Below are positions 20,058 to 28,380 of a DNA stretch of 64,000 bases, in pieces. The notes beneath the pieces are model-generated. The model worked only from the letters and a program-made list of their open reading frames with translations. It did no database searches and had not been told where the DNA came from. The position numbers and the translations under genes are program-made. Location of the stretch: NCBI RefSeq assembly GCF_000466985.1, contig NZ_BATC01000005.1:32203-96202 (forward strand), written 5' to 3'. Every line of letters starts with the position of its first letter. Position 1 is the stretch's first letter. The stretch comes from Brevundimonas abyssalis TAR-001 (GTDB lineage Bacteria; Pseudomonadota; Alphaproteobacteria; Caulobacterales; Caulobacteraceae).

Positions 20058-22567
20058 ATGTCCGACACGATGAAACTCGACCTTCCGATCCTCCTGCCCG
20101 GCGCGCCGGACGCCTCGGACGCCTGCGTCGGGCGGCTCATCTCCCTGCTCCGCGACGAACCGGGGGTTTCGGAGGCCCATGTGGTCGAGGAGGACGCCGC
20201 GCCGCGCCTGTGCATCCATTACGATCCCGGCCAGCTCACCCTGGCGGAGGTCCGCCGGCGGGCACGTCTCGCCGCGCCGAGATCACGGGGCGCTACGGCC
20301 ACCTCGTCGGGTGGCTCGACGGCGTGCGCCATGCCCGGCACGCCCGGACGATCGAAGCCGCATTGGCCGCGCATCCGGGCGTGCTGGAGGCCGCAGTCGA
20401 CCCTTCGGGCGCCGTGCGCCTGGAGTTCGAGCGCGACCGTCTGGACCGCGCTGGAATCGACCGCCTGCTCGCCGACCACAAGCTAGGCTTCTCCGACACG
20501 CCGCTTGCGCGGACGGCGGCGGCGCCTAAGCGCAAGGAGGCCGACGATCATGCACACGGGGTTGGAGAGGACCACGACCACGCCCACGGTCCCGATGACG
20601 GGCACGGCCATGCCCATGGCGGCTTCCTCGGGCCTAACACCGAGCTGATCTTCGCACTCGCCAGCGGCGCGGCGCTGGCCCTCGGTTTCCTCCTCGAATG
20701 GCTCGCGCCCGATCTGCCCGGCTGGCTGCCGCTTGCCTTCTATCTCACGGCCTATGGATTCGGCGGCTTCTTCACCGTCGGCGAGGCGATCGAGAATCTG
20801 CGGCGCAAACGGTTCGAGATCGACACCTTGATGCTCGTCGCCGCCGCCGGCGCGGCCGCCCTCGGGGCCTGGGCGGAAGGCGCGCTGCTGCTGTTCCTGT
20901 TCAGCCTCGGCCATGCGCTGGAGCATTACGCCATGGGCCGCGCGAAGCGCGCCATCGAGGCGCTGGCCGAACTCGCGCCGCGCACCGCCCATGTCCGCCG
21001 CGACGGCCAAGTGGTCGAGCTTGCGGTCGAGGACCTGGTGGTCGGCGACATCGTGATCGTCAGGCCCAACGAGCGCCTGCCCGCCGACGGCTTCGTGTTC
21101 GCCGGGTCCACCAGCATCAACCAGGCGCCGGTCACCGGCGAAAGCATGCCGGTCGACAAGCAGCCGGTCGCCGATCCGGAGGAGGCGCGCGCCCGGCCCG
21201 CCTCGGTCGGCGCGGCGTCGCTCGTCTTCGCCGGCACCATCAACGGCTCCGGCGCGATCGAGATCGAGACCACCCGGAGATCCAGCGACACCACCCTGGC
21301 CAAGGTCGTGCGCATGGTCAGCGAAGCCGAGACCCAGAAGTCGCCGACCCAGCGGTTCACCGAGCGATTCGAGCGTATCTTCGTGCCGCTCGTGCTGGCG
21401 CTTGCGGTCGTCCTCCTGTTCGCCTGGGTGGTGGTGGACGAGCCGTTCCGCGACAGCTTCTATCGCGCCATGGCGGTGCTGGTCGCCGCCAGCCCCTGCG
21501 CCCTCGCCATCGCCACGCCGAGCGCGGTCCTGTCCGGCGTCGCGCGGGCGGCGCGGGCGGGCGTGCTCATCAAGGGCGGCGCGCCGCTGGAGAACCTGGG
21601 CTCGCTCGACGCCATCGCCTTCGACAAGACCGGCACCCTGACCGAAGGCCGACCGCGCATCACCGATGTTGCGCCCGTGGACCGCATTGAGGAGGCCGAG
21701 CTGCTGACGGTGGCCGTGGCCGTGGAGCGGCTGAGCGACCACCCGCTGGCCGAGGCCATCGCTCGTGACGGCGCCGAACGGTTGGGCGGAAAGACGCAAG
21801 CGAGCGCGTCCGGGCTGCGCAGCCTCACGGGCAGGGGCGTGACGGCACAGTTCGGCGGCGAGACGGTCTGGATCGGCAAGCCCGAGATGTTCGGCGCGGA
21901 CGGCCTCGATCCGCTCGGCGAAGATGCTTCCGCCGCGGTGGAGCGCCTGCGCGAGCAGGGCCGCACCCTGATGGCGGTGCGCAAGGGGGACCGGGACCTC
22001 GGCGTCATCGGCCTGCTCGACACCCCGCGCGCTGCGGCCGGGCCCGCGCTCGACGCACTGCGCCGTCTCGGCGTGCAGCGCATGCTGATGATCTCCGGCG
22101 ACCACCAGAAGGCGGCCGAGGCGATCGCCGGCCAGGTCGGTCTCACCGAGGCGTGGGGAGATCTGATGCCCGAAGACAAGGTCGAGGCGATCAGGAAACT
22201 GCGCGCCCAGGCGAAGGTCGCCATGGTCGGCGACGGGGTTAATGACGCGCCCGCGATGGCGACCGCAACCGTCGGCGTCGCCATGGGCGCCGCCGGCTCC
22301 GATGTGGCGCTGGAAACGGCGGACGTGGCGCTGATGGGCGACGACCTGTCGCAGTTGCCCTTCACCGTCGGGCTCAGCCGCCAGACCCGGCGCATTATCT
22401 TGCAGAACCTGGTCGTCAGCCTGGGCATCGTCGCCTTCCTCGTCCCTGCCACCATTCTCGGACTTGGGATCGGCCCCGCCGTCGCTCTGCACGAAGGTTC
22501 CACGCTGCTGGTGGTGTTCAACGCATTGCGCCTGCTCGGCTATCGCGATCCCTCGTCATCGCGGTAA
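20058..22567 (+). CDS. P1B-4-type metal-exporting ATPase (CzcP/CoaT-like), apparent one-base deletion
   Basis: Heavy-metal P-type ATPase. Two N-terminal HMA-like folds without CxxC come first, then a His/Asp-rich linker (about 20 His within 20550-20620), then the ATPase core. Core motifs are TGES (about residue 360), SPCALA in TM6 (about 479), DKTGT with the phosphorylated Asp (about 525), SDHPLA, GDGVND (about 725) and HEGST in TM8 (about 811). SPC plus HEG(S/G) marks subgroup P1B-4, known for Co, Zn and Cd. The first HMA region is in another frame; one base missing in 20271-20278 explains this, and repair gives 836 residues. Confidence 0.88.
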
Positions 22568-22662
22568 TCCGAAATCCAGTCGCTTTCGCACGACGAGGCG
22601 GTGGTGAGAGGTCGAGACGGTTCTTCTCAGCTTCTCGAACCGGAGAGGGTGATGAGCGACCG

Positions 22663-23043
22663 TCAGTTGGCGTCCCGCGACGCCCTGCGGAGAGCCAGTT
22701 CATCAAGATAGGCGTCCATGAGGTCTCGGCCTTTGTGTGTGAGGCGAGTGAGCTTTCGCCGCCCGTCGCTAGGATCGGGTGACCGTTCCACCAGCTTTTC
22801 CGCCTCCAAAGCGACAAGGTGCCGAAGCGCAGTCGACGCAGGTGTGGCTGAGCCAATGCATGTCGAGGAGACAGATGGACTCCGCACTGCATCGGACTGG
22901 ATGCGCAGGTCGAGCAACATATCCCAGGCGGGTTCTCCGAAAAGCGAACCATCAAAGTAGCGCGCCCGGCGCCGCCGTTCTTCGTAGAGGGCGCGCGCCA
23001 TCTCGCCAAATTCCGTTGACCAGGAGGGAGCGATGAAGGTCAT
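22663..23043 (-). CDS. Winged-helix (MarR-like) transcriptional regulator
   Basis: The 126-residue protein has a winged-helix core: AWDMLLDLRIQ, then recognition helix region TPASTALRHLVALEAEKLVER, then wing DPSDGRRKLTRLTHKGRDLMDAYL. The start at 23043 (MTFIAPSW) avoids overlap with the upstream gene; an open extension to 23127 exists. It is the last gene of a four-gene minus-strand unit with the LuxR-type, helical and membrane proteins. Confidence 0.7.
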   Translation of the reverse strand: MTFIAPSWSTEFGEMARALYEERRRRARYFDGSLFGEPAWDMLLDLRIQSDAVRSPSVSSTCIGSATPASTALRHLVALEAEKLVERSPDPSDGRRKLTRLTHKGRDLMDAYLDELALRRASRDAN

Positions 23044-23083
23044 AGGATAGCTTTCGAGGCGGCCGATCCCGCCGCGTGCTAAC

Positions 23084-23599
23084 TCAAGGTCCTGCCTCGG
23101 CCTCGGCTTGTGTTTCACCGGCGCCAATGGTCATTCCGGCGCGATATGACGGCGGCAGTTGGCGAGGCCATGCCGGATCTGATCCGAAGCGCCGCAGGCG
23201 GAACTGATGGCGCCAGGTCGCCGATGCCAAGATGGCGACAAGCACCCAGGCCCATAGCGCGACGGCGTTGCCATAGGCCCATGAGATGACGTCGGGCCTC
23301 AGTCCCGCCAGATGGGAGATCGCAACGACGCCCTGTATCGCGGCCATCCAGATCGGCCAGAACCGTGTGGAAGAGATCGACAGGGCATAGAGCGCCAGGA
23401 AAGCAACTCCATCGACGCAAAACATCGCCCATTCGACATCCGCATAGCGACTCTCCAGCGGCGCGATCAGCCAGTGGCTGAACTGGAAGTTGGCGATGAG
23501 GATCACCGCGCCGATACGCTCGGGGGCTCCGCCTCTGAGTAATGCGTAGCTGCAACTCAGAATGTAGAGCAGGTTGAAGATGACCACGCGGAGCATCAA
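23084..23599 (-). CDS. Four-TM integral membrane protein (cassette 1)
   Basis: The 171-residue protein has four or five hydrophobic segments. Its pattern (SYALLRGGAPERIGAVIL, then ISHLAGLRPDVISWAYG...ALWAWVLVAILAS) matches the protein at 48055-48492 (ALRFGGWPERIVALASL, LAHLGRLLDPNLLPRGY...SLWVFYFLFL). The two look like paralogues. Function unknown. A 31-base gap separates it from the helical gene. Confidence 0.6.
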   Translation of the reverse strand: MMLRVVIFNLLYILSCSYALLRGGAPERIGAVILIANFQFSHWLIAPLESRYADVEWAMFCVDGVAFLALYALSISSTRFWPIWMAAIQGVVAISHLAGLRPDVISWAYGNAVALWAWVLVAILASATWRHQFRLRRFGSDPAWPRQLPPSYRAGMTIGAGETQAEAEAGP

Positions 23600-23629
23600 G
23601 GGCGGTGATCGACATGCCGGTGGTTCCCG

Positions 23630-24013
23630 TCAAGGAAGTGCATTGACGGGGTCCGCCTGCGCCGAGCCGGACGTCCCACGAACCGGTCCTGGGATGATGT
23701 CCTTGTCGCCGCCCGCGCTGACGTCGATCCGGAAATGCTGGCGCGTCTTGTCGAGGCTGTGATGCCCATCGACCGCGCTTTCCATCGCCTTCGAGATGAG
23801 GCCCAGTGAAATGACGAAGTGACCGATAGCGTCCTGGCCGACCGTCGCGGACAGGTCGGCGTCGGTCCGCGCGCCCGGCAGGAATCCGACGAGCCGCGAA
23901 CCGCTTTCCAGGGCGCGGCCGAGGTCGCATTCGAAAGTCGTCAAGTGTGCCACGATCTCGTCGGCGATTTCGTGGCGACGATTATGGCTACGGCGCAACT
24001 GGGCAACAGACAT
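23630..24013 (-). CDS. Small helical protein of unknown function (cassette 1)
   Basis: 127 residues, mostly alpha-helical, with no signal peptide. RRHEIADEIVAHLTTFE and AIGHFVISLGLISKAMESAV resemble the protein at 48544-48903 (RREIAQSVADALFEAE, GVAAVARSVDTLGQSRTHM), and the gene order around both is the same. I do not recognise a family. Confidence 0.55.
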   Translation of the reverse strand: MSVAQLRRSHNRRHEIADEIVAHLTTFECDLGRALESGSRLVGFLPGARTDADLSATVGQDAIGHFVISLGLISKAMESAVDGHHSLDKTRQHFRIDVSAGGDKDIIPGPVRGTSGSAQADPVNALP

Positions 24014-24055
24014 GGCAATCCCTCTCCAAAATTTGGAAACGCAAGGTCGCCGAAG

Positions 24056-24511
24056 TCACTCCGAGAACGAGAGGGCGAGCTGGGACAAGGCAGCGATGCC
24101 GCCGACCAGTATGCCTACTCCCATGGCGAGGAACCCCATGAGTAGGAGCGGCCAGAGTATGCGCCAGCCCAGGCTCATGTCGTTCCACGGCCTGCCCCTC
24201 ACGGGGAAGGGCAGGTTGTCCGCCCATCCATTCGAGCGTTCGGCGGGCTCCTGATGTCGCGCTTTCCCGCCGTCGCTCCATCCCGATTCCGTGGTCCCTA
24301 CGCTTTCGGGGGGTCCTGTTTCATGCTCGCGAAGCATCATCGCTGCGGTCATGCTGTCGCCGACGCCGAGCTTGCGGCGCGCGGATTTGAGGTGGTCGTG
24401 CACGGTGTAAACCGATAGGTCGAGCGTGCGCGCGATCTCCTTCGCACGCATCGGGCGGGCGAGCAGGCGCAGGCATTCCCGCTCCCTTTCGCTCAGCAAA
24501 TCGACTCTCAT
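24056..24511 (-). CDS. LuxR-type HTH regulator with C-terminal membrane anchor (cassette 1)
   Basis: GerE/LuxR DNA-binding domain at the N-terminus (residues 5-58: LSERERECLRLLARPMRAKE, then the TVHDHLKSARRKLGV recognition helix). A polar linker follows, then a membrane helix near the C-terminus (ILWPLLLMGFLAMGVGILVG, about 116-135). A membrane-tethered LuxR-type factor is unusual. It is the first gene of the cassette; the next gene starts 42 bases downstream. Confidence 0.75.
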   Translation of the reverse strand: MRVDLLSERERECLRLLARPMRAKEIARTLDLSVYTVHDHLKSARRKLGVGDSMTAAMMLREHETGPPESVGTTESGWSDGGKARHQEPAERSNGWADNLPFPVRGRPWNDMSLGWRILWPLLLMGFLAMGVGILVGGIAALSQLALSFSE

Positions 24512-24811
24512 GGTGCGAGGTTACAAACCAGCCGGGTAGCGGAAAAGCTGAAACCGAATCAATCCCAGCCAGTACCTTTGCCGAAAAAGAGAAACGGTTT
24601 CTGACTTGGTCTTATGCGTTAACTGTAAAGTCGAGCTGGAATCGTCCTGATCAACTCCGCAGATTTCACATCGGGCACAAGCGGCGACCGGCGCTGTTGC
24701 CGGTCGGGCGACGGTCCTCTGATAGCGGTCGCCTGAGTTAGGCGACGATCACGCGGGGGGTTTGCTGATCGCGCGATGCGCTGCATCATCTAATCTGAAT
24801 CGGGAGCGCGC
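24512..24811. other. Intergenic region with two small hairpins
   Basis: Between the divergent LuxR-type and DUF1801 genes. It holds the hairpin CGACCGGC-GCTGTT-GCCGGTCG (24685-24706) and a smaller TCGCCT-GAGTT-AGGCGA just after. Promoters for both genes must lie here, but no clear consensus was seen. Confidence 0.4.
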
Positions 24812-25201
24812 ATGACAGACGCCATCGGGACATTCGAGGATATTGTTGCTCTCGCGCCAGAGCACGGAGCGATCTTGCACGCCCTGCGCGCCCTGGCGGC
24901 CGAGGTTAATCCCGAGCATGTGGAAGTGGCCCGTCCGGGCGATCGGGCCGTGAGCTGGGGTTGGGGGCCGAAGAAGATGAGCGAGGCCTATGCCTATGCG
25001 CTTCCTTACAAGAGCCATGTGAATCTTGGTTTCTATCGGGGCGCCGACCTCCCCGATCCCCGTGGCAGGCTGAAGGGCACCGGCAAGGCGATGCGGCATC
25101 TCTCTATCCAGCACGCCGATGAAATCTCTGACGCTGCCGTGAGGGATTTGCTCGTCGCCGCACGAGACGAGCGGCGTAGGGCCTTGGGCCTGGCGGACTG
25201 A
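24812..25201 (+). CDS. DUF1801 domain-containing protein
   Basis: Soluble 129-residue protein with the YdhG/DUF1801 pattern: VARPGDRAVSWGWGPKKMSE, ALPYKSHVNLGFYRGADLPDP, GTGKAMRHLSIQHADEI. The biochemical role of the family is not settled. It is convergent with the AraC-family gene, only 10 bases away. Confidence 0.75.
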   Translation: MTDAIGTFEDIVALAPEHGAILHALRALAAEVNPEHVEVARPGDRAVSWGWGPKKMSEAYAYALPYKSHVNLGFYRGADLPDPRGRLKGTGKAMRHLSIQHADEISDAAVRDLLVAARDERRRALGLAD

Positions 25202-25211
25202 CTCTCTCTGA

Positions 25212-26147
25212 TCAGCTCCGCGACGCGGAGTGCGTCCGCAGCTCCGAGCCATGCCGCCAATCGCTTCGGAACTGGGACGGCGGCGTGCCCATGTCCCGCT
25301 TGAAGTAGGTCGATAAATGGCTGTGGCTTGGAAACCCGAGGCCGTGAGCGATGTCGGAAATCGTGCGATCGGTCGTCGCGAGCGCGTCTCTCGCCCTCTC
25401 CAGCCGGCGGCGGTTCACAAACTTGATCGGCGGCAGCCCGGTCATCGCCTTGAACGCCCCGCTGAAATGGTGCGAGCTGAGTCCGGCGACGGCGGCAAGC
25501 CGATCCAGCGTGATCTTCTCCGACAGGTGCGCGTCGATATAGTCGAGAACGCGGGCGAGTTTGGCAGCCTCCAGCCCGCCCTTTACAGGAAGCGTCCCGC
25601 TCCGATCGTGCGTGTAGATCCTGAACAGGCGCACGAGCAGCGCCTTGGCGAAGGATTCGGCCAGGACGCGACCCGCTGACTCTCCCGTCACCAGTTCGCG
25701 CCGCAGCCTGGCGGCGATCGCCTCCACTTCCGCGTCCCGAGCGCCGATGTAGGTGCCGATGTCCGCGTCGGTCTTGCCGCCGAACGACGCCCCGACCTGT
25801 TCGACAAGCCCCCGGTCGAACGCGATGGCCATGATGCGCTGGTGGCCCTCCCATCGTTGATAGAACGGGTGATCGCCGGGGTTCACATGGACTGATCCCG
25901 GTCGGATCATTGCCTGTTGGATGCGCCCGGTCGAAGGTTCGCGCCACTCCATCTCGAACGCCTCGCCCTCATGGACGACGACGACGAGCTGTCGCGCCCC
26001 GATCCGTGCGCCTGGATTTGGCGACAAAGCGCCTCGGGTGATGTGTATGCCGCCGTGGCTCAGGCCATGGGTTTGCGTGAAGATCGGGGATTCGCCGGCG
26101 TCGGAGAAGTCGATGAGCCGATGCGGCTGGCGGAGGGGAAGCCGCAT
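25212..26147 (-). CDS. AraC-family transcriptional regulator
   Basis: The 311-residue protein has an N-terminal sensing domain and a C-terminal two-HTH AraC domain: KITLDRLAAVAGLSSHHFSG (first HTH) and RTISDIAHGLGFPSHSHLST (second HTH), followed by FKRDMGTPPSQFR. The start at 26147 (MRLPLRQPH) is preferred over an open extension to 26186. Effector and targets are unknown. Confidence 0.85.
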   Translation of the reverse strand: MRLPLRQPHRLIDFSDAGESPIFTQTHGLSHGGIHITRGALSPNPGARIGARQLVVVVHEGEAFEMEWREPSTGRIQQAMIRPGSVHVNPGDHPFYQRWEGHQRIMAIAFDRGLVEQVGASFGGKTDADIGTYIGARDAEVEAIAARLRRELVTGESAGRVLAESFAKALLVRLFRIYTHDRSGTLPVKGGLEAAKLARVLDYIDAHLSEKITLDRLAAVAGLSSHHFSGAFKAMTGLPPIKFVNRRRLERARDALATTDRTISDIAHGLGFPSHSHLSTYFKRDMGTPPSQFRSDWRHGSELRTHSASRS

Positions 26148-26688
26148 CTCAAGTTCCCGCTGACAGCACAGGCGGCGCCTGCGCACGCCCGACCGGACTG
26201 GGCGCGTCCCGCGCTCCCGCGCTCGGGACAGTAGCGGTCAGATGGCGGCCACGGGCCGCCACGCCGTTTCGCGTCATGAGATCGTGCATGAGTACCTTCC
26301 CGGTTGTTTGCCTCCCTACCTCGGCCTCGATCCGGCCGCGTCGGCCATGCCGAGGGCGCCAGACACAATTCTCTCCCGCCGGAATCCGGCCCTGCTCGCC
26401 GCATGGCGGCTGTCGCTTGTGATTGTCGCGGCCACTCGGCGCCGCTGGTTGGCGAGATCGCCTCATATTATGTTACTATATCTCTCACCAGTTGCAATTG
26501 GCGTGGGCCGCGCAGCTGAGGAGATGTCACCGGAATGGTGGCAATTTCCCTGAAACGATGGGGCTTGGGACGCAGCGACGGCGGCGGGAGGGAATGGACG
26601 AAATCGCCAAGGCGTGGCGCTGGACCCGATCCGCGATACACTCGGTGCAATCCGAGCCTTCGACCTCGGCCCTAGGGAGGGGCTGTCC
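26148..26688. other. Intergenic region upstream of lasso locus 1
   Basis: About 540 bases with no credible gene. It must contain the promoters of the divergent AraC gene and of the sigma-factor gene. The AT-rich segment 26463-26495 is the most promoter-like part. Confidence 0.4.
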
Positions 26689-27234
26689 ATGACCGGCACG
26701 GTCGCACCCAGGCTTGATCCGCTGGCCACACTTCTCGACCAGCGGTTCCGCAAGCCGCTCATGAGCTATTTCCTTCGCCGCGTCGGTTCGCGTGCGGAAG
26801 CCGAGGACCTGACTCAAGACGTGTTCGTGCGGCTGCTTGACGCTTCCGAGCGCCGACCGATCGAAGATGTCGAAGCGCTCGTATTCGTCACCGCCGCCAA
26901 TCTGCTTAAGGATCGCGCGCGCAGGAGCCAGCGGCGCAGTCAGCATGGCGCGGCGCCGACGGACGCGGCTGACGTTTCCGCCGTCACGCACGAATTCGTT
27001 GAGGATCGGGACCCCGAGCGCGTCTTGCTGGGGAGAGAGTCGATCTCTGCAATGCTGGCCGCGCTCGATGAGCTGGGAGAGCGGACGCGGGACATCTACA
27101 TCCTGTTCCGCCTGGAAAACATGAAGCAAGCCGAGATCGCAGCCCTGTTCAATGTCAGCCGCAGCACGGTGGAGAAGGAAGTGGTGAAGGCCACGCTTCA
27201 TCTGGCGCTTCGGCGCGGCCGCGAGGGCGCATGA
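26689..27234 (+). CDS. ECF (FecI-type) sigma factor, lasso locus 1
   Basis: RNA polymerase sigma-70 family, extracytoplasmic-function type, 181 residues. Region 2 reads LMSYFLRRVGSRAEAEDLTQ with the DVFVRLL core; region 4 reads LGERTRDIYILFRLENMKQAE followed by IAALFNVSRSTVEKEVVKA. The start at 26689 follows AGGGAGGGG. The stop overlaps the fecR start (ATGA). With FecR and an STN-bearing TonB receptor it forms a complete cell-surface signalling chain, likely to induce the locus when peptide or siderophore-like ligand is imported. Confidence 0.9.
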   Translation: MTGTVAPRLDPLATLLDQRFRKPLMSYFLRRVGSRAEAEDLTQDVFVRLLDASERRPIEDVEALVFVTAANLLKDRARRSQRRSQHGAAPTDAADVSAVTHEFVEDRDPERVLLGRESISAMLAALDELGERTRDIYILFRLENMKQAEIAALFNVSRSTVEKEVVKATLHLALRRGREGA

Positions 27235-28298
27235 CGTCGATCGACCAGAGATCGGCCGATGAGCTGCGCCGCCTTCAGGAGGCCGCAGTCTGGCGCGTGC
27301 GCCTCACGGAGGACGGCGTCGGGAGCAGTGAAGCCTTTGAAACCTGGCGCGCAGACGCCGGTAACGCCGCGGCCTTTGACGAAATAGACGAGCCCTGGCG
27401 GCGCATGGGCGAGGAGGGCGCGTCGCCGGAGGCGATATCGGCGCGTGTGGGCGCGCTCCAAAGGGCGCGTCGCAGCGGCCGGAGACGGTGGCGCGCACGA
27501 AGCGGCATCTGGAAAGCCGTCGCCGCGATCGGTGTCATCGGCCTCCTCCTTGGCGCCTTCGTGGGCTGGCGGTGGACCGATGCGCGCCCCCTTGTCTATG
27601 AAACCGGCATGGGCGAACGCCGCGTCGTCCAGCTCGCCGATGGGTCCACGGTGTCCCTGGATTCCTCTAGTGAGGTTCGGGTCCGGTACTCCGCCGACGC
27701 GCGGCAGCTCAGCCTTGAGCGCGGACAGGCGCGGTTCGAGGTGGCGCACGATACTGGGCGTCCATTCACGGTCCGGGCCGGTGATCAGATCGTGGTCGCG
27801 ACCGGGACAGCATTCAATATCGACATGCTGGGCCCCGAGGTTCTGGTGACCCTGCTGGATGGCCGGATCACCGTCATGAACGTCCCTGTCGATACGGCGG
27901 AAAGCGCGCCCAGGAGCGGTCGCGCCAGCGGCTCGGCCATCCCGGCCGAGCAGCCTTCGTCCGCGTCGGTTAATCTCACGCCGGGCCAACAGATCGTCAT
28001 CCGACCTGCGACGATCGCGGAGGTGAAGCCGGTCAGCGCCAGCCGGGCGACGGCTTGGGAAACTGGGCAGCTCGTGTTCGAGGATGAACCGCTTTCCGCC
28101 GCAGCGGCGCGGGTCAGCCGCTACAGCGGTCGTCGGATCGCCGTCGAAGGGCCCGCCGCCGACCTGCGCATCTCGGGGGTCTTCAAGGCCGGGGACGCCG
28201 GGGGCTTCGTGGACATCGTCAGCCGCTACCTGCCGGTGTCGGCCCGCTCGGAATCGTCCGGCGAAATCACCCTCCGCACCACCCCTGACGGTGTGTGA
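27231..28298 (+). CDS. FecR-type anti-sigma regulator, lasso locus 1
   Basis: The 355-residue protein has an N-terminal DUF4880 segment in the cytoplasm (WRADAGNAAAFDEIDEPWRRM), one membrane helix (about 94-113), a periplasmic FecR domain (QLADGSTVSLDSSSEVRVRY ... ARFEVAHDTGRPFTVRAG) and a C-terminal DUF4974-like end (LVFEDEPLSAAAARVSRYSG). It controls the sigma factor encoded just upstream by sensing the STN domain of the TonB receptor encoded just downstream. Confidence 0.9.
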   Translation: MTSIDQRSADELRRLQEAAVWRVRLTEDGVGSSEAFETWRADAGNAAAFDEIDEPWRRMGEEGASPEAISARVGALQRARRSGRRRWRARSGIWKAVAAIGVIGLLLGAFVGWRWTDARPLVYETGMGERRVVQLADGSTVSLDSSSEVRVRYSADARQLSLERGQARFEVAHDTGRPFTVRAGDQIVVATGTAFNIDMLGPEVLVTLLDGRITVMNVPVDTAESAPRSGRASGSAIPAEQPSSASVNLTPGQQIVIRPATIAEVKPVSASRATAWETGQLVFEDEPLSAAAARVSRYSGRRIAVEGPAADLRISGVFKAGDAGGFVDIVSRYLPVSARSESSGEITLRTTPDGV

Positions 28299-28380
28299 AT
28301 TATTTTTTGAGGAATTGCGTCGGCGCCGCGTCTTCCCCTCCCGAGCCCGAATACGGGCCGTTCCAAATCGGGGGCCTTCC

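Noticed and set aside
20483..22492. 669-codon minus-strand frame opposite the P-type ATPase
   Set aside because: Shadow frame of low-complexity composition; the ATPase motifs are all on the plus strand.
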